Shown here piece by piece: positions 35,365-43,824 of a stretch of DNA of 64,000 nt. Numbering within the stretch: the stretch's first letter is position 1; each line of letters opens with the position of its first letter. The stretch comes from Gammaproteobacteria bacterium 45_16_T64 (GTDB lineage: Bacteria > Pseudomonadota > Gammaproteobacteria > Pseudomonadales > Ketobacteraceae), in contig MABD01000055.1 in NCBI GenBank assembly GCA_002162955.1, positions 1-64,000 on the forward strand, given 5' to 3'. The notes under the pieces were generated by a model. That model made no database searches and was not told the origin of the DNA. It worked only from the letters and a program-made list of their open reading frames with translations. A program made the position numbers and the translations under genes.

Positions 35365-35949
35365 CTACTTACGGGTTAACGCAGGCAACAGCATCGCTTC
35401 AAGCAATTTACGCTTTTGATCATTGGTTTCAGTAATATCACTGGGCATGGTCAACAGCGAAAATAGAACACGTATCAACCAATCCATCAGCAATTCCGCC
35501 GTCAGCTCTGCGGGAATTAACTTGGCTAATTTAGCAGCCTTAATCGCAGGGCCAATGACGGTAATACCCACTTGGCTTAAGTGATTCTTCATCAACACGA
35601 TACGGCTCGATGTCGCCAATGAATCTGGTGCAAACATTTTCCCCAGCACCGGGTGCTCTGGCACATAGATTAATGCCAACAACATACCTTCAATAATAAA
35701 TTCAGCAAAACTCTTCTTTACTGTAATTTTGGTCGATAGCTCTTTCGCCATCGCCCACGCCTCTCGTTCCATCACCGCAATGATTAGCTCATCTTTGTCC
35801 TTAAAGTAGCGATATAGTGTGGACCGTGCCATCCCCGCCTCAAGCGCGATATCTTCCATACTGGAATTATTAATACCGTTACTACAAAAACACACCACTG
35901 CAGCTTCCATTGCGCGATCCGCTGCTGGTTTTTTCACCACCTTTATCAT
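35365..35949 (-). CDS. TetR family regulator
   Basis: A 194-residue regulator. The DNA-binding part is at about 10-55, with MEDIALEAGMARSTLYRYFKDKDEL as the helix-turn-helix. The rest is the helical ligand domain. It is divergent from the di-iron hydrolase gene at 36123, and the shared 173-base gap contains two identical GGACA-N12-TGTCC dyads that are good operator candidates for it. Confidence 0.9.
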   Translation of the reverse strand: MIKVVKKPAADRAMEAAVVCFCSNGINNSSMEDIALEAGMARSTLYRYFKDKDELIIAVMEREAWAMAKELSTKITVKKSFAEFIIEGMLLALIYVPEHPVLGKMFAPDSLATSSRIVLMKNHLSQVGITVIGPAIKAAKLAKLIPAELTAELLMDWLIRVLFSLLTMPSDITETNDQKRKLLEAMLLPALTRK

Positions 35950-36033
35950 GACCCTACCTAATTTTATTGAATGTATTCAACTGGTTAACTCACCGGGGAT
36001 AGTTATAGCACAAATTATGACGCATTTTTTATA

Positions 36034-36055
36034 GGACATCTATTGATATTTGTCC
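36034..36055. promoter_or_regulatory. TetR operator candidate, dyad 1
   Basis: TAGGACA and TGTCCGA enclose 12 bases. The flanks and spacing are identical to dyad 2, 39 bases away, in the gap between the divergent TetR and hydrolase genes. Confidence 0.55.
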
Positions 36056-36072
36056 GATTGAGTTCTATTGTA

Positions 36073-36094
36073 GGACAAATGACGCATACTGTCC
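36073..36094. promoter_or_regulatory. TetR operator candidate, dyad 2
   Basis: This is the second copy of TAGGACA-N12-TGTCCGA. It ends 28 bases before the start of the di-iron hydrolase gene, so a bound repressor would block that promoter. Confidence 0.55.
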
Positions 36095-36122
36095 GATAAT
36101 ATAATGAAAGGAGTAATAAAGC

Positions 36123-36977
36123 ATGAGTCTGATTAAGTCCATCGAGTTTTATTCAAAAAAGCCTGAGTTTGATTTCAATAATATTGATCCAAATTGGTGT
36201 CAATCTCGGCATCTACGCGTTTTTTGGGAAGCCGTGTCACTGATCACACCAGAAGCTGAAAAATATATCATGCGCTCTGTCAGAGCTTATGTGAATGAAC
36301 CTATCGTGAAAGAAAACCCCTGGTTAGAAAAACTCATAGAAGAGTTTAACTCCCAAGAACGTGAGCATACGGTGATTCATACTGAGCTCAATCAAGCCTT
36401 AGGCATCTACGCCATAGAGCGCCGCTCTGAACTTGAAGCCACCATGCGCCATCTCACCAAGTCACTGTCGAAGCTCGATAACCTTGCGATTACCGCCGCC
36501 CTAGAGCATATTTTCTTTTCCGTCATTAAACTCACCTTTATCGATACCCATTTTTATAAAGACGAGTCCCTAGACCAAAAAGTCCTAGAGGTCTTTATGT
36601 GGCACTGGTGTGAAGAACTAGAACACCACTCGGTATCGATCAACTTGCTATCGGCGGTAGACAAATCCTATAAGACCCGTATCCACGCAGCCTATAAAGT
36701 ATTATGGGATTTCATTCCTGTCTGCAAAGACATCATTGTCGATATCGAACGCTTCTATTCACCGAAGAATTATCGATCGAAAGCTGCCGTCGATATAGCC
36801 AAAATTATTGGGTACTTCAGTAAGGGCATAGCGGTATCTACCAAGTACTTTGATATGGACTATGACATCATCAAAGAAGGTGAATGGACCTGGCCTTACA
36901 TTGAAGAATGGAGAGAAAATATGGGACATGGCGCCCCTGTAAACATTATACAAAGTGGTGGCTCTCAATTCGCCTAA
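36123..36977 (+). CDS. Metal-dependent hydrolase (PF10118-type, ferritin-like helical)
   Basis: A 284-residue all-helical protein. Glu/His pairs recur: SQEREHTVIHTEL (about 76-88), AALEHIFF (about 141-148) and MWHWCEELEHHSV, giving an EH-rich four-helix metal site as in the PF10118 family, which is often found with hydrocarbon or lipid catabolic genes. The reaction is not established. AAGGAG lies 9 bases before the ATG. It is probably repressed by the divergent TetR protein. A strong terminator follows. Confidence 0.8.
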   Translation: MSLIKSIEFYSKKPEFDFNNIDPNWCQSRHLRVFWEAVSLITPEAEKYIMRSVRAYVNEPIVKENPWLEKLIEEFNSQEREHTVIHTELNQALGIYAIERRSELEATMRHLTKSLSKLDNLAITAALEHIFFSVIKLTFIDTHFYKDESLDQKVLEVFMWHWCEELEHHSVSINLLSAVDKSYKTRIHAAYKVLWDFIPVCKDIIVDIERFYSPKNYRSKAAVDIAKIIGYFSKGIAVSTKYFDMDYDIIKEGEWTWPYIEEWRENMGHGAPVNIIQSGGSQFA

Positions 36978-36988
36978 CCTCGTAATTG

Positions 36989-37029
36989 AAGATGACTTAC
37001 CGGCATACCGTAGCCAAGTAAGTCATCTT
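36989..37029 (+). terminator. Terminator after the di-iron hydrolase gene
   Basis: AAGATGACTTAC (36989-37000) pairs perfectly with GTAAGTCATCTT (37018-37029), a 12-bp stem. No strong T-run follows, so efficiency is uncertain. Confidence 0.6.
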
Positions 37030-37200
37030 ACCGATCCTCTTATGATTTTTTCATCCTTACAGACAAAGCGATCGCTAAAACCGACATGGACTGCCGTTCG
37101 TTTTTGATGGTAAAACATCCAGGTTCGTCCATCATCGTCGGTCAATACGCTGTGATGTCCTGGGCTATATACCCACGCTGAAAAATCGAAGCAGGCTGAC
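37023..37200 (-). pseudogene. Possible remnant of a glycoside hydrolase family 43 gene
   Basis: On the minus strand one frame reads VYSPGHHSVLTDDDGRTWMF followed by YHQKRT, very like the GPGHxSV-DDxG-xWxxYH block near the C-terminus of GH43 arabinanase/xylosidase catalytic domains. The frame ends at a TGA at 37023 and has no plausible start or N-terminal domain upstream; flanking DNA in all frames looks non-coding. I read it as a decayed fragment in the 415-base gap between the hydrolase and Crp-type genes; the rest of that gap shows nothing else. Confidence 0.35.
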
Positions 37201-37392
37201 GTTGCACAATAGGATTGTGATAATCCGACGCAGGAAAAGACCCAAGAAGAACGATGTGTACTCCTCTTTTTACTACTGCTTTCACCTTCATTACGATTGC
37301 TTCCTCAACGGTCATAAACATCAGAAGGTGACAATCTACCGGGGGCATGATGATGAAGTCTGTCTGGTTTGGTACACATCAGATAAATCTAT

Positions 37393-38082
37393 TTACTCAT
37401 CCACCTCAAGCAACAACTCCATTGCCTCAACATTGAGCAAGGTGATTTTACTATAGGATACATCGATCCAACCCTGACGCTTGAACTCCCCAAGCATTCG
37501 GTTTAACCGTTGCCTTGGTGTCCCAAGATAAGACGCGAGTTCTTCTTGCGACAGTGGTAACTGTATTTCGATACCCTTACCATCATCACACCCGAACCGT
37601 TTAGCTAAGTTCAACAGAATTGAACACAATAATTGTTCATCATTCTTCAACAACATAGTACGAGCAGCGTACTGCAATCGTCGCGAGTAAATTTTTAGGA
37701 GTCTCTCGTATATCACTGGGCAACGACGGCATAGCGCAAGAAAGGCATGCTTATCGGTAACGATCAGCGAACAGTTTTGTATGACAAAGGCGCGGGATTT
37801 ACGCGGAGTTGGATCTAACAACTCCATATCACCTATAACCATATAAGGATCTGCCAACCCCAATGTGACTCTCTTGCCGGACAAAGCGTGGTACTGAAAA
37901 CTCACGCAACCTTCCGTTATCAGATAAATTTCCTCTGCTGGGTCGCCAATATCAAAAATGCATTCACCAGCGCGCACTCGCACCCTTCGACTCTTTTCTA
38001 TCAGCAATTCATATTCTTGCCTATCGATACCGTCGTACAACGGACAACACCGTAGGTCATCATACAGTTCACTCATCGACAT
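37393..38082 (-). CDS. Crp/Fnr family transcriptional regulator
   Basis: A 229-residue regulator. The cyclic-nucleotide-type beta barrel is at about 17-120, with a gap where the cAMP-binding RxS motif would be (DPTPRKSRAFVI). The winged helix-turn-helix is at about 165-215 (LSQEELASYLGTPRQRLNRML). There are no Cys in an Fnr-like N-terminal cluster arrangement beyond CCPLY, so oxygen sensing is doubtful. It is divergent from the GST-like gene; the GTGTAAT element in the shared region could be its site. Confidence 0.88.
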   Translation of the reverse strand: MSMSELYDDLRCCPLYDGIDRQEYELLIEKSRRVRVRAGECIFDIGDPAEEIYLITEGCVSFQYHALSGKRVTLGLADPYMVIGDMELLDPTPRKSRAFVIQNCSLIVTDKHAFLALCRRCPVIYERLLKIYSRRLQYAARTMLLKNDEQLLCSILLNLAKRFGCDDGKGIEIQLPLSQEELASYLGTPRQRLNRMLGEFKRQGWIDVSYSKITLLNVEAMELLLEVDE

Positions 38083-38188
38083 GCCTCATTCCGCAGCATA
38101 AAAACAGTCCTATAAAAACTCTCAGTACTCCGCATTTGTGTTCTTGCACAAAGCATCTCATTAACGTTAAACTTTCGACCAGATATGA

Positions 38189-38210
38189 CAATGTGTAATG
38201 CTTTGTAATA
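38189..38210. promoter_or_regulatory. GTGTAAT-type operator-like element (copy 2)
   Basis: CAATGTGTAAT-N6-GTAAT matches copy 1 base for base in its conserved part. It lies between the divergent Crp-type and GST-like genes. Confidence 0.45.
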
Positions 38211-38302
38211 CCCTTGCCCTCACCATCTATTGACGAATCATTTTAATAAATGACACACTCCCCTTGCGGAAATATGTCAGTTATAGCAATTACGGTATAC
38301 CT

Positions 38303-39217
38303 ATGTCCCAATTGGTTTTTCATCATTATTCAATGTCACCATTTTCTGAAAAAATCAGATCAATGTTAGGGTACACCAATACCGAGTGGCTTTCGTCCAA
38401 TACGAAGGAAATTCCACCGCGCCCTAAATTGGCTCCCTTGGTTGGTGGCTATCGTAAGATACCGGTTTTGCAAATTGGCTCCAACATTTTCTGCGACACT
38501 CGTGCCATTACCAGCGAAATCGCCACCCTCACCAATAAGCCCGAGCTGGCCATGGAGAATTGTGATGCCAGCGTTCAAGAATTTGTCGAAGAGGTTGATC
38601 TACACACCTTTTTCGCCTGCGTAAGCTCTGCCTCTAGTAAGGAGTTACGGCGAAAGACCTTAAGCTCGATGTCACTCCTAGATTCAGGACGCTTGCTCAT
38701 TGACCGATATCAAATGACGCGATCCGCGTCGATAAAAATCGCCAACCCCATCGCAGCCAGAAAAATTGTTAATTCACATCTGGACGCACTTGAAGATCGA
38801 TTAACCGAACCATTTATATTTGGCCCTCAACCTAATATTGCAGACTTCTCTGCCTACCATGGTCTGTGGTTTATACGAGAACTGGCAGAGAAAAAAACCA
38901 TCACCGCCTTCCCAAAGGTCAATGCATGGATGGACCGGATGAAGAGCTTCGGTAATGGTGAGCCCGCCAACATCAGCGCAGAATATGCGCTACGTATCGC
39001 TAACAATACTGAACCCCGTCCCATCGAGCCAGACCATCAACAACACGCCACTATCGGACAGGTAGTATCCATCGCGCCTTCAGATTATGGCAAAGCTCCA
39101 ACAGAAGGTATTCTTGTTGGTGCCACACCAACACAATGGATCATCTCTCGCAAGAATGAGCACACAGGGACGGTTCACGTGCACTTTCCAAAGCAAGGTT
39201 TTGCGTTAGAAGATTAA
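38303..39217 (+). CDS. Glutathione S-transferase-like protein
   Basis: A 304-residue protein. The N-terminal thioredoxin-like domain (1-80) has HHYSMSPFSEKIR, where the Ser of SPFS is in the catalytic position, then the cis-Pro strand KIPVLQIG and FCDTRAI for glutathione binding. A helical domain follows (FIFGPQPNIADFSAYHGLWF). The last about 70 residues (IGQVVSIAPSDYGKAPTEGI onward) form an extra small beta domain not usual in GSTs. The ATG at 38303 begins the fold; an upstream TTG reading is unlikely. The role is probably conjugation or reduction in catabolism. Confidence 0.82.
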   Translation: MSQLVFHHYSMSPFSEKIRSMLGYTNTEWLSSNTKEIPPRPKLAPLVGGYRKIPVLQIGSNIFCDTRAITSEIATLTNKPELAMENCDASVQEFVEEVDLHTFFACVSSASSKELRRKTLSSMSLLDSGRLLIDRYQMTRSASIKIANPIAARKIVNSHLDALEDRLTEPFIFGPQPNIADFSAYHGLWFIRELAEKKTITAFPKVNAWMDRMKSFGNGEPANISAEYALRIANNTEPRPIEPDHQQHATIGQVVSIAPSDYGKAPTEGILVGATPTQWIISRKNEHTGTVHVHFPKQGFALED

Positions 39218-39223
39218 TTAGAC

Positions 39224-39649
39224 TTAGCGATTAAATTGATAGGATTTCTCTTCCACGCGAGAGCTGATTCGCCAACCATGATCCGTACGGACATATTCAT
39301 CCACATACCAGAATCCAAGAAAAAACAGTGACGAATCTTGAGACGTTGATACAGGCTCCATTGGATTCAAACACATAATACGCCCCGCAGCCTTATCGTC
39401 ATCGATATCGAACTGCTGATTCGTGATCATGTGCTGATAGTTGGCAAAACGAGGCATCACCTGCTTGAGAAAAGATACGACGTCATCTGGATTGCCTTTG
39501 ATCCCCCCCATCGCGGTGTAATCAATACAGGCGTCGTCGGTGAAAACCTGCCTTAGCTCTTCAAACAGCCCCTGATCCAGCAGGTGACAATATCGATTTG
39601 TCAGATCCTGCAACTCGAATCTGTCTGACATTTCTTGCAACGACAACAT
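39224..39649 (-). CDS. SnoaL-like/NTF2-fold protein
   Basis: A 141-residue protein. FELQDLTNRYCHLLDQGLFE, then VFTDDACIDYTAMGG and the late YVDEYVRTDHGWRISSRV are the usual pattern of SnoaL-like dehydratases/isomerases and small ring-hydroxylase subunits. The start at 39649 overlaps the preceding stop as TAATG, so it is coupled to the carboxymuconolactone-decarboxylase-like gene. Confidence 0.85.
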   Translation of the reverse strand: MLSLQEMSDRFELQDLTNRYCHLLDQGLFEELRQVFTDDACIDYTAMGGIKGNPDDVVSFLKQVMPRFANYQHMITNQQFDIDDDKAAGRIMCLNPMEPVSTSQDSSLFFLGFWYVDEYVRTDHGWRISSRVEEKSYQFNR

Positions 39650-40149
39650 TACACACCCCCTGGTTCGATGGCTGATAGTGAACATACCTGCTCCACCTGA
39701 AGCACTTGTAGAATACGACCATTTGCCAGTAAGGCTGCTATGGTAGTACTCATCTCATAGATCTCCACATCAGTGAACACCAATTTCAGCGCTTCAAAAA
39801 AATCATCATCAATTCCCAAGTGATCATTGATAAAACGCTCAGCATATTCAATGGCCAGCTTTTCTTTCTTGGAGAATATAGTGCTTTCGCGCCAACTCTC
39901 AACTGCCCCATAAAACACCTCATCCACACCCACATCAATCAGCTCCGGAAAACGATAGCCTAAACACACTTGGCACTGATTCAACAGCGCAACCCGCATA
40001 CGGATCGCTTCTCGAATTCGCAGGTCCAACCCTGACTTCTGATACACCGCCTCAGACAATGTTGCCATCGCTCGTCCCATATCCGGCTGAACTGACAATA
40101 AACGGTGGCTCTCTGGTGACTCTCCTGCTGGTAATACAATACGTGCCAT
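39649..40149 (-). CDS. Carboxymuconolactone decarboxylase/AhpD-like protein
   Basis: A 166-residue helical protein. LRIREAIRMRVALLNQCQVC carries the CxxC of the AhpD-like fold, but the His normally three residues further on is replaced (CLGYRF). LAIEYAERFI and EIYEMSTTIAALLANGR match the family. It may be a peroxidase-type or decarboxylase-type enzyme. It is the first gene of a two-gene operon whose promoter region contains a 15-bp perfect inverted repeat, probably the operator of the divergent HxlR protein. Confidence 0.82.
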   Translation of the reverse strand: MARIVLPAGESPESHRLLSVQPDMGRAMATLSEAVYQKSGLDLRIREAIRMRVALLNQCQVCLGYRFPELIDVGVDEVFYGAVESWRESTIFSKKEKLAIEYAERFINDHLGIDDDFFEALKLVFTDVEIYEMSTTIAALLANGRILQVLQVEQVCSLSAIEPGGV

Positions 40150-40178
40150 AAAACGGACTCCAATAATTCTTGTATTAT

Positions 40179-40217
40179 GATTGCTCAATAGTTACTTTAT
40201 ATAACTATTGAGCAATC
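40179..40217. promoter_or_regulatory. Large perfect inverted repeat, candidate HxlR operator
   Basis: GATTGCTCAATAGTT (40179-40193) and AACTATTGAGCAATC (40203-40217) are exact reverse complements around nine bases. The dyad ends 30 bases upstream of the decarboxylase-like gene and 110 bases before the HxlR gene, where a repressor of both would bind. Confidence 0.6.
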
Positions 40218-40326
40218 AACCCGCCTCTGTCAACCAGGCACGTAAAAGTGAGCTAGTTCTCTTGCAGTAACTAACGTAGAAAAAGCGGCCTTACGGATAC
40301 TCACCAGCACAAAGAGAATAAAATCG

Positions 40327-40716
40327 ATGAACAAACACAAGCTCCCTTTAGGGGAAAAACGCCAATTCCCCAACGACCCGAGCTGCCCAGTACGGGATGT
40401 ACTCACACCACTGACCAGTAAATGGTCAATGCTGGTTCTATTTGCATTAATGGATGGCCCAGAGCGTTTCTCTTCACTCAAGCGTCGCATTGAGGGCATT
40501 TCACAACGCATGCTGACGGTAACCGTTCGCCAACTACAGCGAGAGGGTTATCTGTTGCGTACTGCCTACCCAGAGGTCCCTCCAAGAGTGGAGTATCAAT
40601 TGAGCGCACTCGGTGACGATGTGGTTAAGCCCCTATGTGAATTAATTCTATGGTCAGAAAAACACCACGCAGATATTACGTCAGCGCGTAAAACGTTCGA
40701 CGAACAAGAAGGGTAG
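40327..40716 (+). CDS. HxlR family transcriptional regulator
   Basis: A 129-residue winged-helix regulator. SCPVRDVLTPLTSKWSMLVL, then RFSSLKRRIEGISQRMLTVT and VPPRVEYQLSALG are the family blocks; the Cys of SCPVR is the residue used for electrophile/aldehyde or redox sensing in HxlR/YodB members. It is divergent from the decarboxylase-like operon and just upstream of the GMC oxidoreductase, so it may respond to a reactive catabolic intermediate. Confidence 0.93.
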   Translation: MNKHKLPLGEKRQFPNDPSCPVRDVLTPLTSKWSMLVLFALMDGPERFSSLKRRIEGISQRMLTVTVRQLQREGYLLRTAYPEVPPRVEYQLSALGDDVVKPLCELILWSEKHHADITSARKTFDEQEG

Positions 40717-40844
40717 ATCAAAGACCACACAGTCATAGAAAAATGATTTTATGGCCAATATATACAATGTAATTGGCCTACCTAAGCTTTAAGGTTAGTG
40801 CCTATCTATTCCACAAGAGCCATAGCTTCGGAGAAAAAGTCATC

Positions 40845-42506
40845 ATGGAATCTTATGACTATATTATAGTTGGCGCAGGATCAGCAGGCTGCGTACTCGC
40901 CAACCGTTTAACGCAAGATGGCAAAACTACGGTTTGCTTAGTGGAGGCAGGACCGATAGACAAAACACCCATGATTAAAATCCCCGGTGCTTTTGCATAT
41001 TTTATGTTTAGCAAAAAGTATAACTGGGGATTTAACTCCACGGTTCACCCCGACATTCGCAACGGCGAGCCAATGTTTAGCCCTCGAGGAAAAACCCTCG
41101 GCGGCAGTAGTGCAGTCAATGGCATGGTGTATATTCGGGGTCAAAAAGAAGACTATGACAATTGGGCCTCGGCAGGTAATAGCGGTTGGTCCTATGATGA
41201 CCTTCTGCCTTATTTTATAAAATCGGAAACCAATGAGCGCGGCCCCTCTGCATATCATGGCAATACCGGTCCGCTGCATGTTTCCGATGGCATTGGTTAC
41301 TACCAACAGTCCCACAAGTTTGTAGAAGCGGTTGCGGAAACAGGCTACCCACTCACCGATGACTTTAACGGGTCGCAGCAAGAAGGCGCAGGCCTTTACC
41401 AATTCACCATTAAAAATGGCGAGCGCTGCGGCGTCGCAAGGGGCTACCTGCATCCCATCATGGCACGTAACAATCTCACCGTGATTACCAATGCACTCAC
41501 ATCACGAATTATCTTATCCGATAAAACCGCTCAGGGCATACAGTACTCCGTTAGCGGCGTTCAACATACGATCTACGCCAATAAAGAAGTCCTTATCTCA
41601 GGGGGCACATTTAACTCTCCACAATTGCTCATGCTATCGGGCATTGGCGACCCAGCACACTTGAAACAGCACAACATAGACGTGATCCACGAATTACCGG
41701 GGGTGGGAAAAAACCTGCAAGATCACGTGGATGCCTGCGTTTTACAAGAGAGCTTACGCAAAGACGGTTTTACCTCATCACTAAGGGGCTTGCTCAAACT
41801 GCTTCCAGAAACAGTTAAGTATTTCACCAAGAAGAGCGGAAAGTTATCTGCCTCTATCACCGAGTCCGGCGCCTTTCTAAAAACCGATAAGAATCTCAGC
41901 ACTCCCGATGTGCAAATGCATTTTTTACCCCTACTGTTTGATGACAACGGTCGTGATCTTGCCCTAATGGCAAAAGATGGAATGTCATTACACGTCTGCG
42001 TACTACGCCCCAAGTCTCGAGGAAGCGTGTCGTTATCATCGAGTGATCCAACGGCAGACCCCGTCATCGATTATAATTTCTTTGATCATCCTGAGGATGC
42101 AAAGACTCTCATAGAAGGCATAAAGATATCTCGCAATATTATGGCCGCTAATGCGCTATCTCCTTGGAGCGGTCAAGAGATCCACCCAGGAAAAGACGTG
42201 ATCAGCGACCAGGACATCCTCGACAAATGTAAAGAGCGGCTAGGTCTGGTATATCATCCAGTGGGCACCTGTAAAATGGGTAACGATGAACTTGCCGTGG
42301 TCGATGACCAATTGCGCGTGCATGGCATTGAGAACCTTAGGGTTGTGGATGCCTCCATCATGCCAACCATTATCAGTGGCAATACCAACGCGACAACCAT
42401 TGTCATCGCCGAAAAAGCCGCTGATTTACTATTAGCGAAAGCCAACCCGGTGATAGAACAGCAGGCAGAGGATATTGAAGAAAGACCGTTAACAGAGTCG
42501 GCCTAA
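40845..42506 (+). CDS. GMC family oxidoreductase (choline/alcohol dehydrogenase-like)
   Basis: A 553-residue FAD enzyme. YDYIIVGAGSAGCVLANRL is the N-terminal FAD fold, GGSSAVNGMVYIRGQKEDYD the first GMC signature, GGTFNSPQLLMLSGIG the second, and the end has YHPVGTCKMG and VVDASIMPTIISGNTNA with the catalytic His and Asn. It oxidises a primary or secondary alcohol to aldehyde or ketone. The ATG at 40845 has GGAG upstream. The short C-terminal tail is acidic and has no membrane anchor. Confidence 0.93.
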   Translation: MESYDYIIVGAGSAGCVLANRLTQDGKTTVCLVEAGPIDKTPMIKIPGAFAYFMFSKKYNWGFNSTVHPDIRNGEPMFSPRGKTLGGSSAVNGMVYIRGQKEDYDNWASAGNSGWSYDDLLPYFIKSETNERGPSAYHGNTGPLHVSDGIGYYQQSHKFVEAVAETGYPLTDDFNGSQQEGAGLYQFTIKNGERCGVARGYLHPIMARNNLTVITNALTSRIILSDKTAQGIQYSVSGVQHTIYANKEVLISGGTFNSPQLLMLSGIGDPAHLKQHNIDVIHELPGVGKNLQDHVDACVLQESLRKDGFTSSLRGLLKLLPETVKYFTKKSGKLSASITESGAFLKTDKNLSTPDVQMHFLPLLFDDNGRDLALMAKDGMSLHVCVLRPKSRGSVSLSSSDPTADPVIDYNFFDHPEDAKTLIEGIKISRNIMAANALSPWSGQEIHPGKDVISDQDILDKCKERLGLVYHPVGTCKMGNDELAVVDDQLRVHGIENLRVVDASIMPTIISGNTNATTIVIAEKAADLLLAKANPVIEQQAEDIEERPLTESA

Positions 42507-42566
42507 ACCCTATGGCGCTGCCGGGGGCTTCGGTAGTGCCATAGGTCTTACCCCTCGAGCAACATC

Positions 42567-42767
42567 TCAAATAATTATAAAATGGCTATGTTTTATTTTC
42601 AGAATATCTCTTAGTGACACCACATTCATTTCTGGAATACGGTCTTCCCTCACATCCTCGGAAGCCTTCTGTTTACTTGCAAAATATACTGGAATAGCTG
42701 CAGCAATTATTGGTCCGACAAATGTCAAAATGATATTTATGACCTCGATCACATCTTTTTTATTCAT
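42567..42767 (-). CDS. Small single-pass membrane protein, 66 aa
   Basis: A short AT-rich gene that begins 9 bases after the cyclase stop, with GAGG seven bases before its ATG. Residues about 6-28 (IEVINIILTFVGPIIAAAIP) are one membrane helix followed by a charged tail. I recognise no family. The close spacing and good ribosome site support a real gene; the base composition differs from the neighbours. Confidence 0.45.
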   Translation of the reverse strand: MNKKDVIEVINIILTFVGPIIAAAIPVYFASKQKASEDVREDRIPEMNVVSLRDILKIKHSHFIII

Positions 42768-42776
42768 TCTCATACC

Positions 42777-43553
42777 TCACTCATCAAGAATCGCAACCGC
42801 CCGTGTCCAGCCTGCCGACGCGCCTTTTATTTTCACAGGGAAACACGAGATCGTAAAACCTTTGTCCGGAAGTGACTCCAAGTTATGTAACTTTTCTAAA
42901 TGGCAATAACCAATATCACGCCCCGCTTTGTGGCCCTCCCAGATTAACGAAGAATCGCCTGTCTCTGCGTACTTCTTTGCGGTATGCACAAACGGTGCAT
43001 CCCAACTCCACGCGTCCGTTCCTGTTAAACGCACACCACGTTCCAACAAATACATCGTCGCGTCATACCCCATACCCACACCTGCAACTAAATAGTCGTC
43101 ACAACCGTATCGGCTACCGGCCCGTGTATTTACCACCACAATATCCAGCGGCGACAGCGTATGTCCAATTCGATCCAGTTCTTTCGCAACATCATCCGCA
43201 GTAATCACATAACCATCGTCAAAATCACGGAAGTCTAATTTGACCCCCTTTTGAAAACACCAGTCTAAGGGAACTTCATCAATCGTGATTGATTTTTCAC
43301 CTTTGTTCATTGTGGAATGAAAATGATAAGGCGCATCTAAGTGAGTACCGTTGTGGGTATTTAATTCCACCAACTCCACCGCCCACGCCTCACTGTCGGG
43401 TAAATCTTTCTTTTCTAACCCTGGAAAAAAAGGCTCCACCTGATGGAACGTGTCCTGATGATTCATATACGTAATTTTTGGACGAAAAGGCTCTGGGTCT
43501 GACACCACATCATTCTCTAGATATATAGATAGATCGATCAATGTATTCGCCAT
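42777..43553 (-). CDS. Cyclase family protein (kynurenine formamidase-like metal hydrolase)
   Basis: A 258-residue enzyme. LNTHNGTHLDAPYHF is the HxGTHxDxPxH metal-binding signature of the cyclase/KynB family; DIVVVNTRAGSRYG and the later LTGTDAWSWD support it. Members hydrolyse amides, lactones or cyclic ketones' products with a divalent metal. It is transcribed with the small membrane protein downstream and divergently from the acyl-CoA dehydrogenase gene. The actual substrate is unknown. Confidence 0.88.
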   Translation of the reverse strand: MANTLIDLSIYLENDVVSDPEPFRPKITYMNHQDTFHQVEPFFPGLEKKDLPDSEAWAVELVELNTHNGTHLDAPYHFHSTMNKGEKSITIDEVPLDWCFQKGVKLDFRDFDDGYVITADDVAKELDRIGHTLSPLDIVVVNTRAGSRYGCDDYLVAGVGMGYDATMYLLERGVRLTGTDAWSWDAPFVHTAKKYAETGDSSLIWEGHKAGRDIGYCHLEKLHNLESLPDKGFTISCFPVKIKGASAGWTRAVAILDE

Positions 43554-43718
43554 GGCGGCTTATTTTCCTATAAAAAATTCGGTGTCTGCATTCTATGTTC
43601 ATGATCATTACGTTGCAATCGTAACGAACCGGCTTAGGTTCGCACTATAAAAATTAACACATGCGGGTAACCTAATCGATCATTTTTAATTTCATCTATT
43701 TACCATGCAAGACATATC

Positions 43719-43746
43719 GTGTAATGTTTTACACATATTACACAAT
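43719..43746. promoter_or_regulatory. GTGTAAT-type operator-like dyad (copy 3, variant)
   Basis: CGTGTAATGTTTTACAC and the adjoining ATATTACACAA give overlapping GTGTAA/TTACAC inverted repeats. It resembles copies 1 and 2 and lies 79 bases before the acyl-CoA dehydrogenase start, in the gap shared with the divergent cyclase gene. Confidence 0.45.
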
Positions 43747-43824
43747 ATATCGATAGACGTATTATTCGGTAACATAACAAGCAACCCTTGCATGGCCCTT
43801 AGCCTGCATGACAGGACGATACTA

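Noticed and set aside
37202-37456. 84-codon plus-strand frame between the hydrolase and Crp genes
   Set aside because: It overlaps the end of the Crp-type gene on the other strand and has no recognisable domain.
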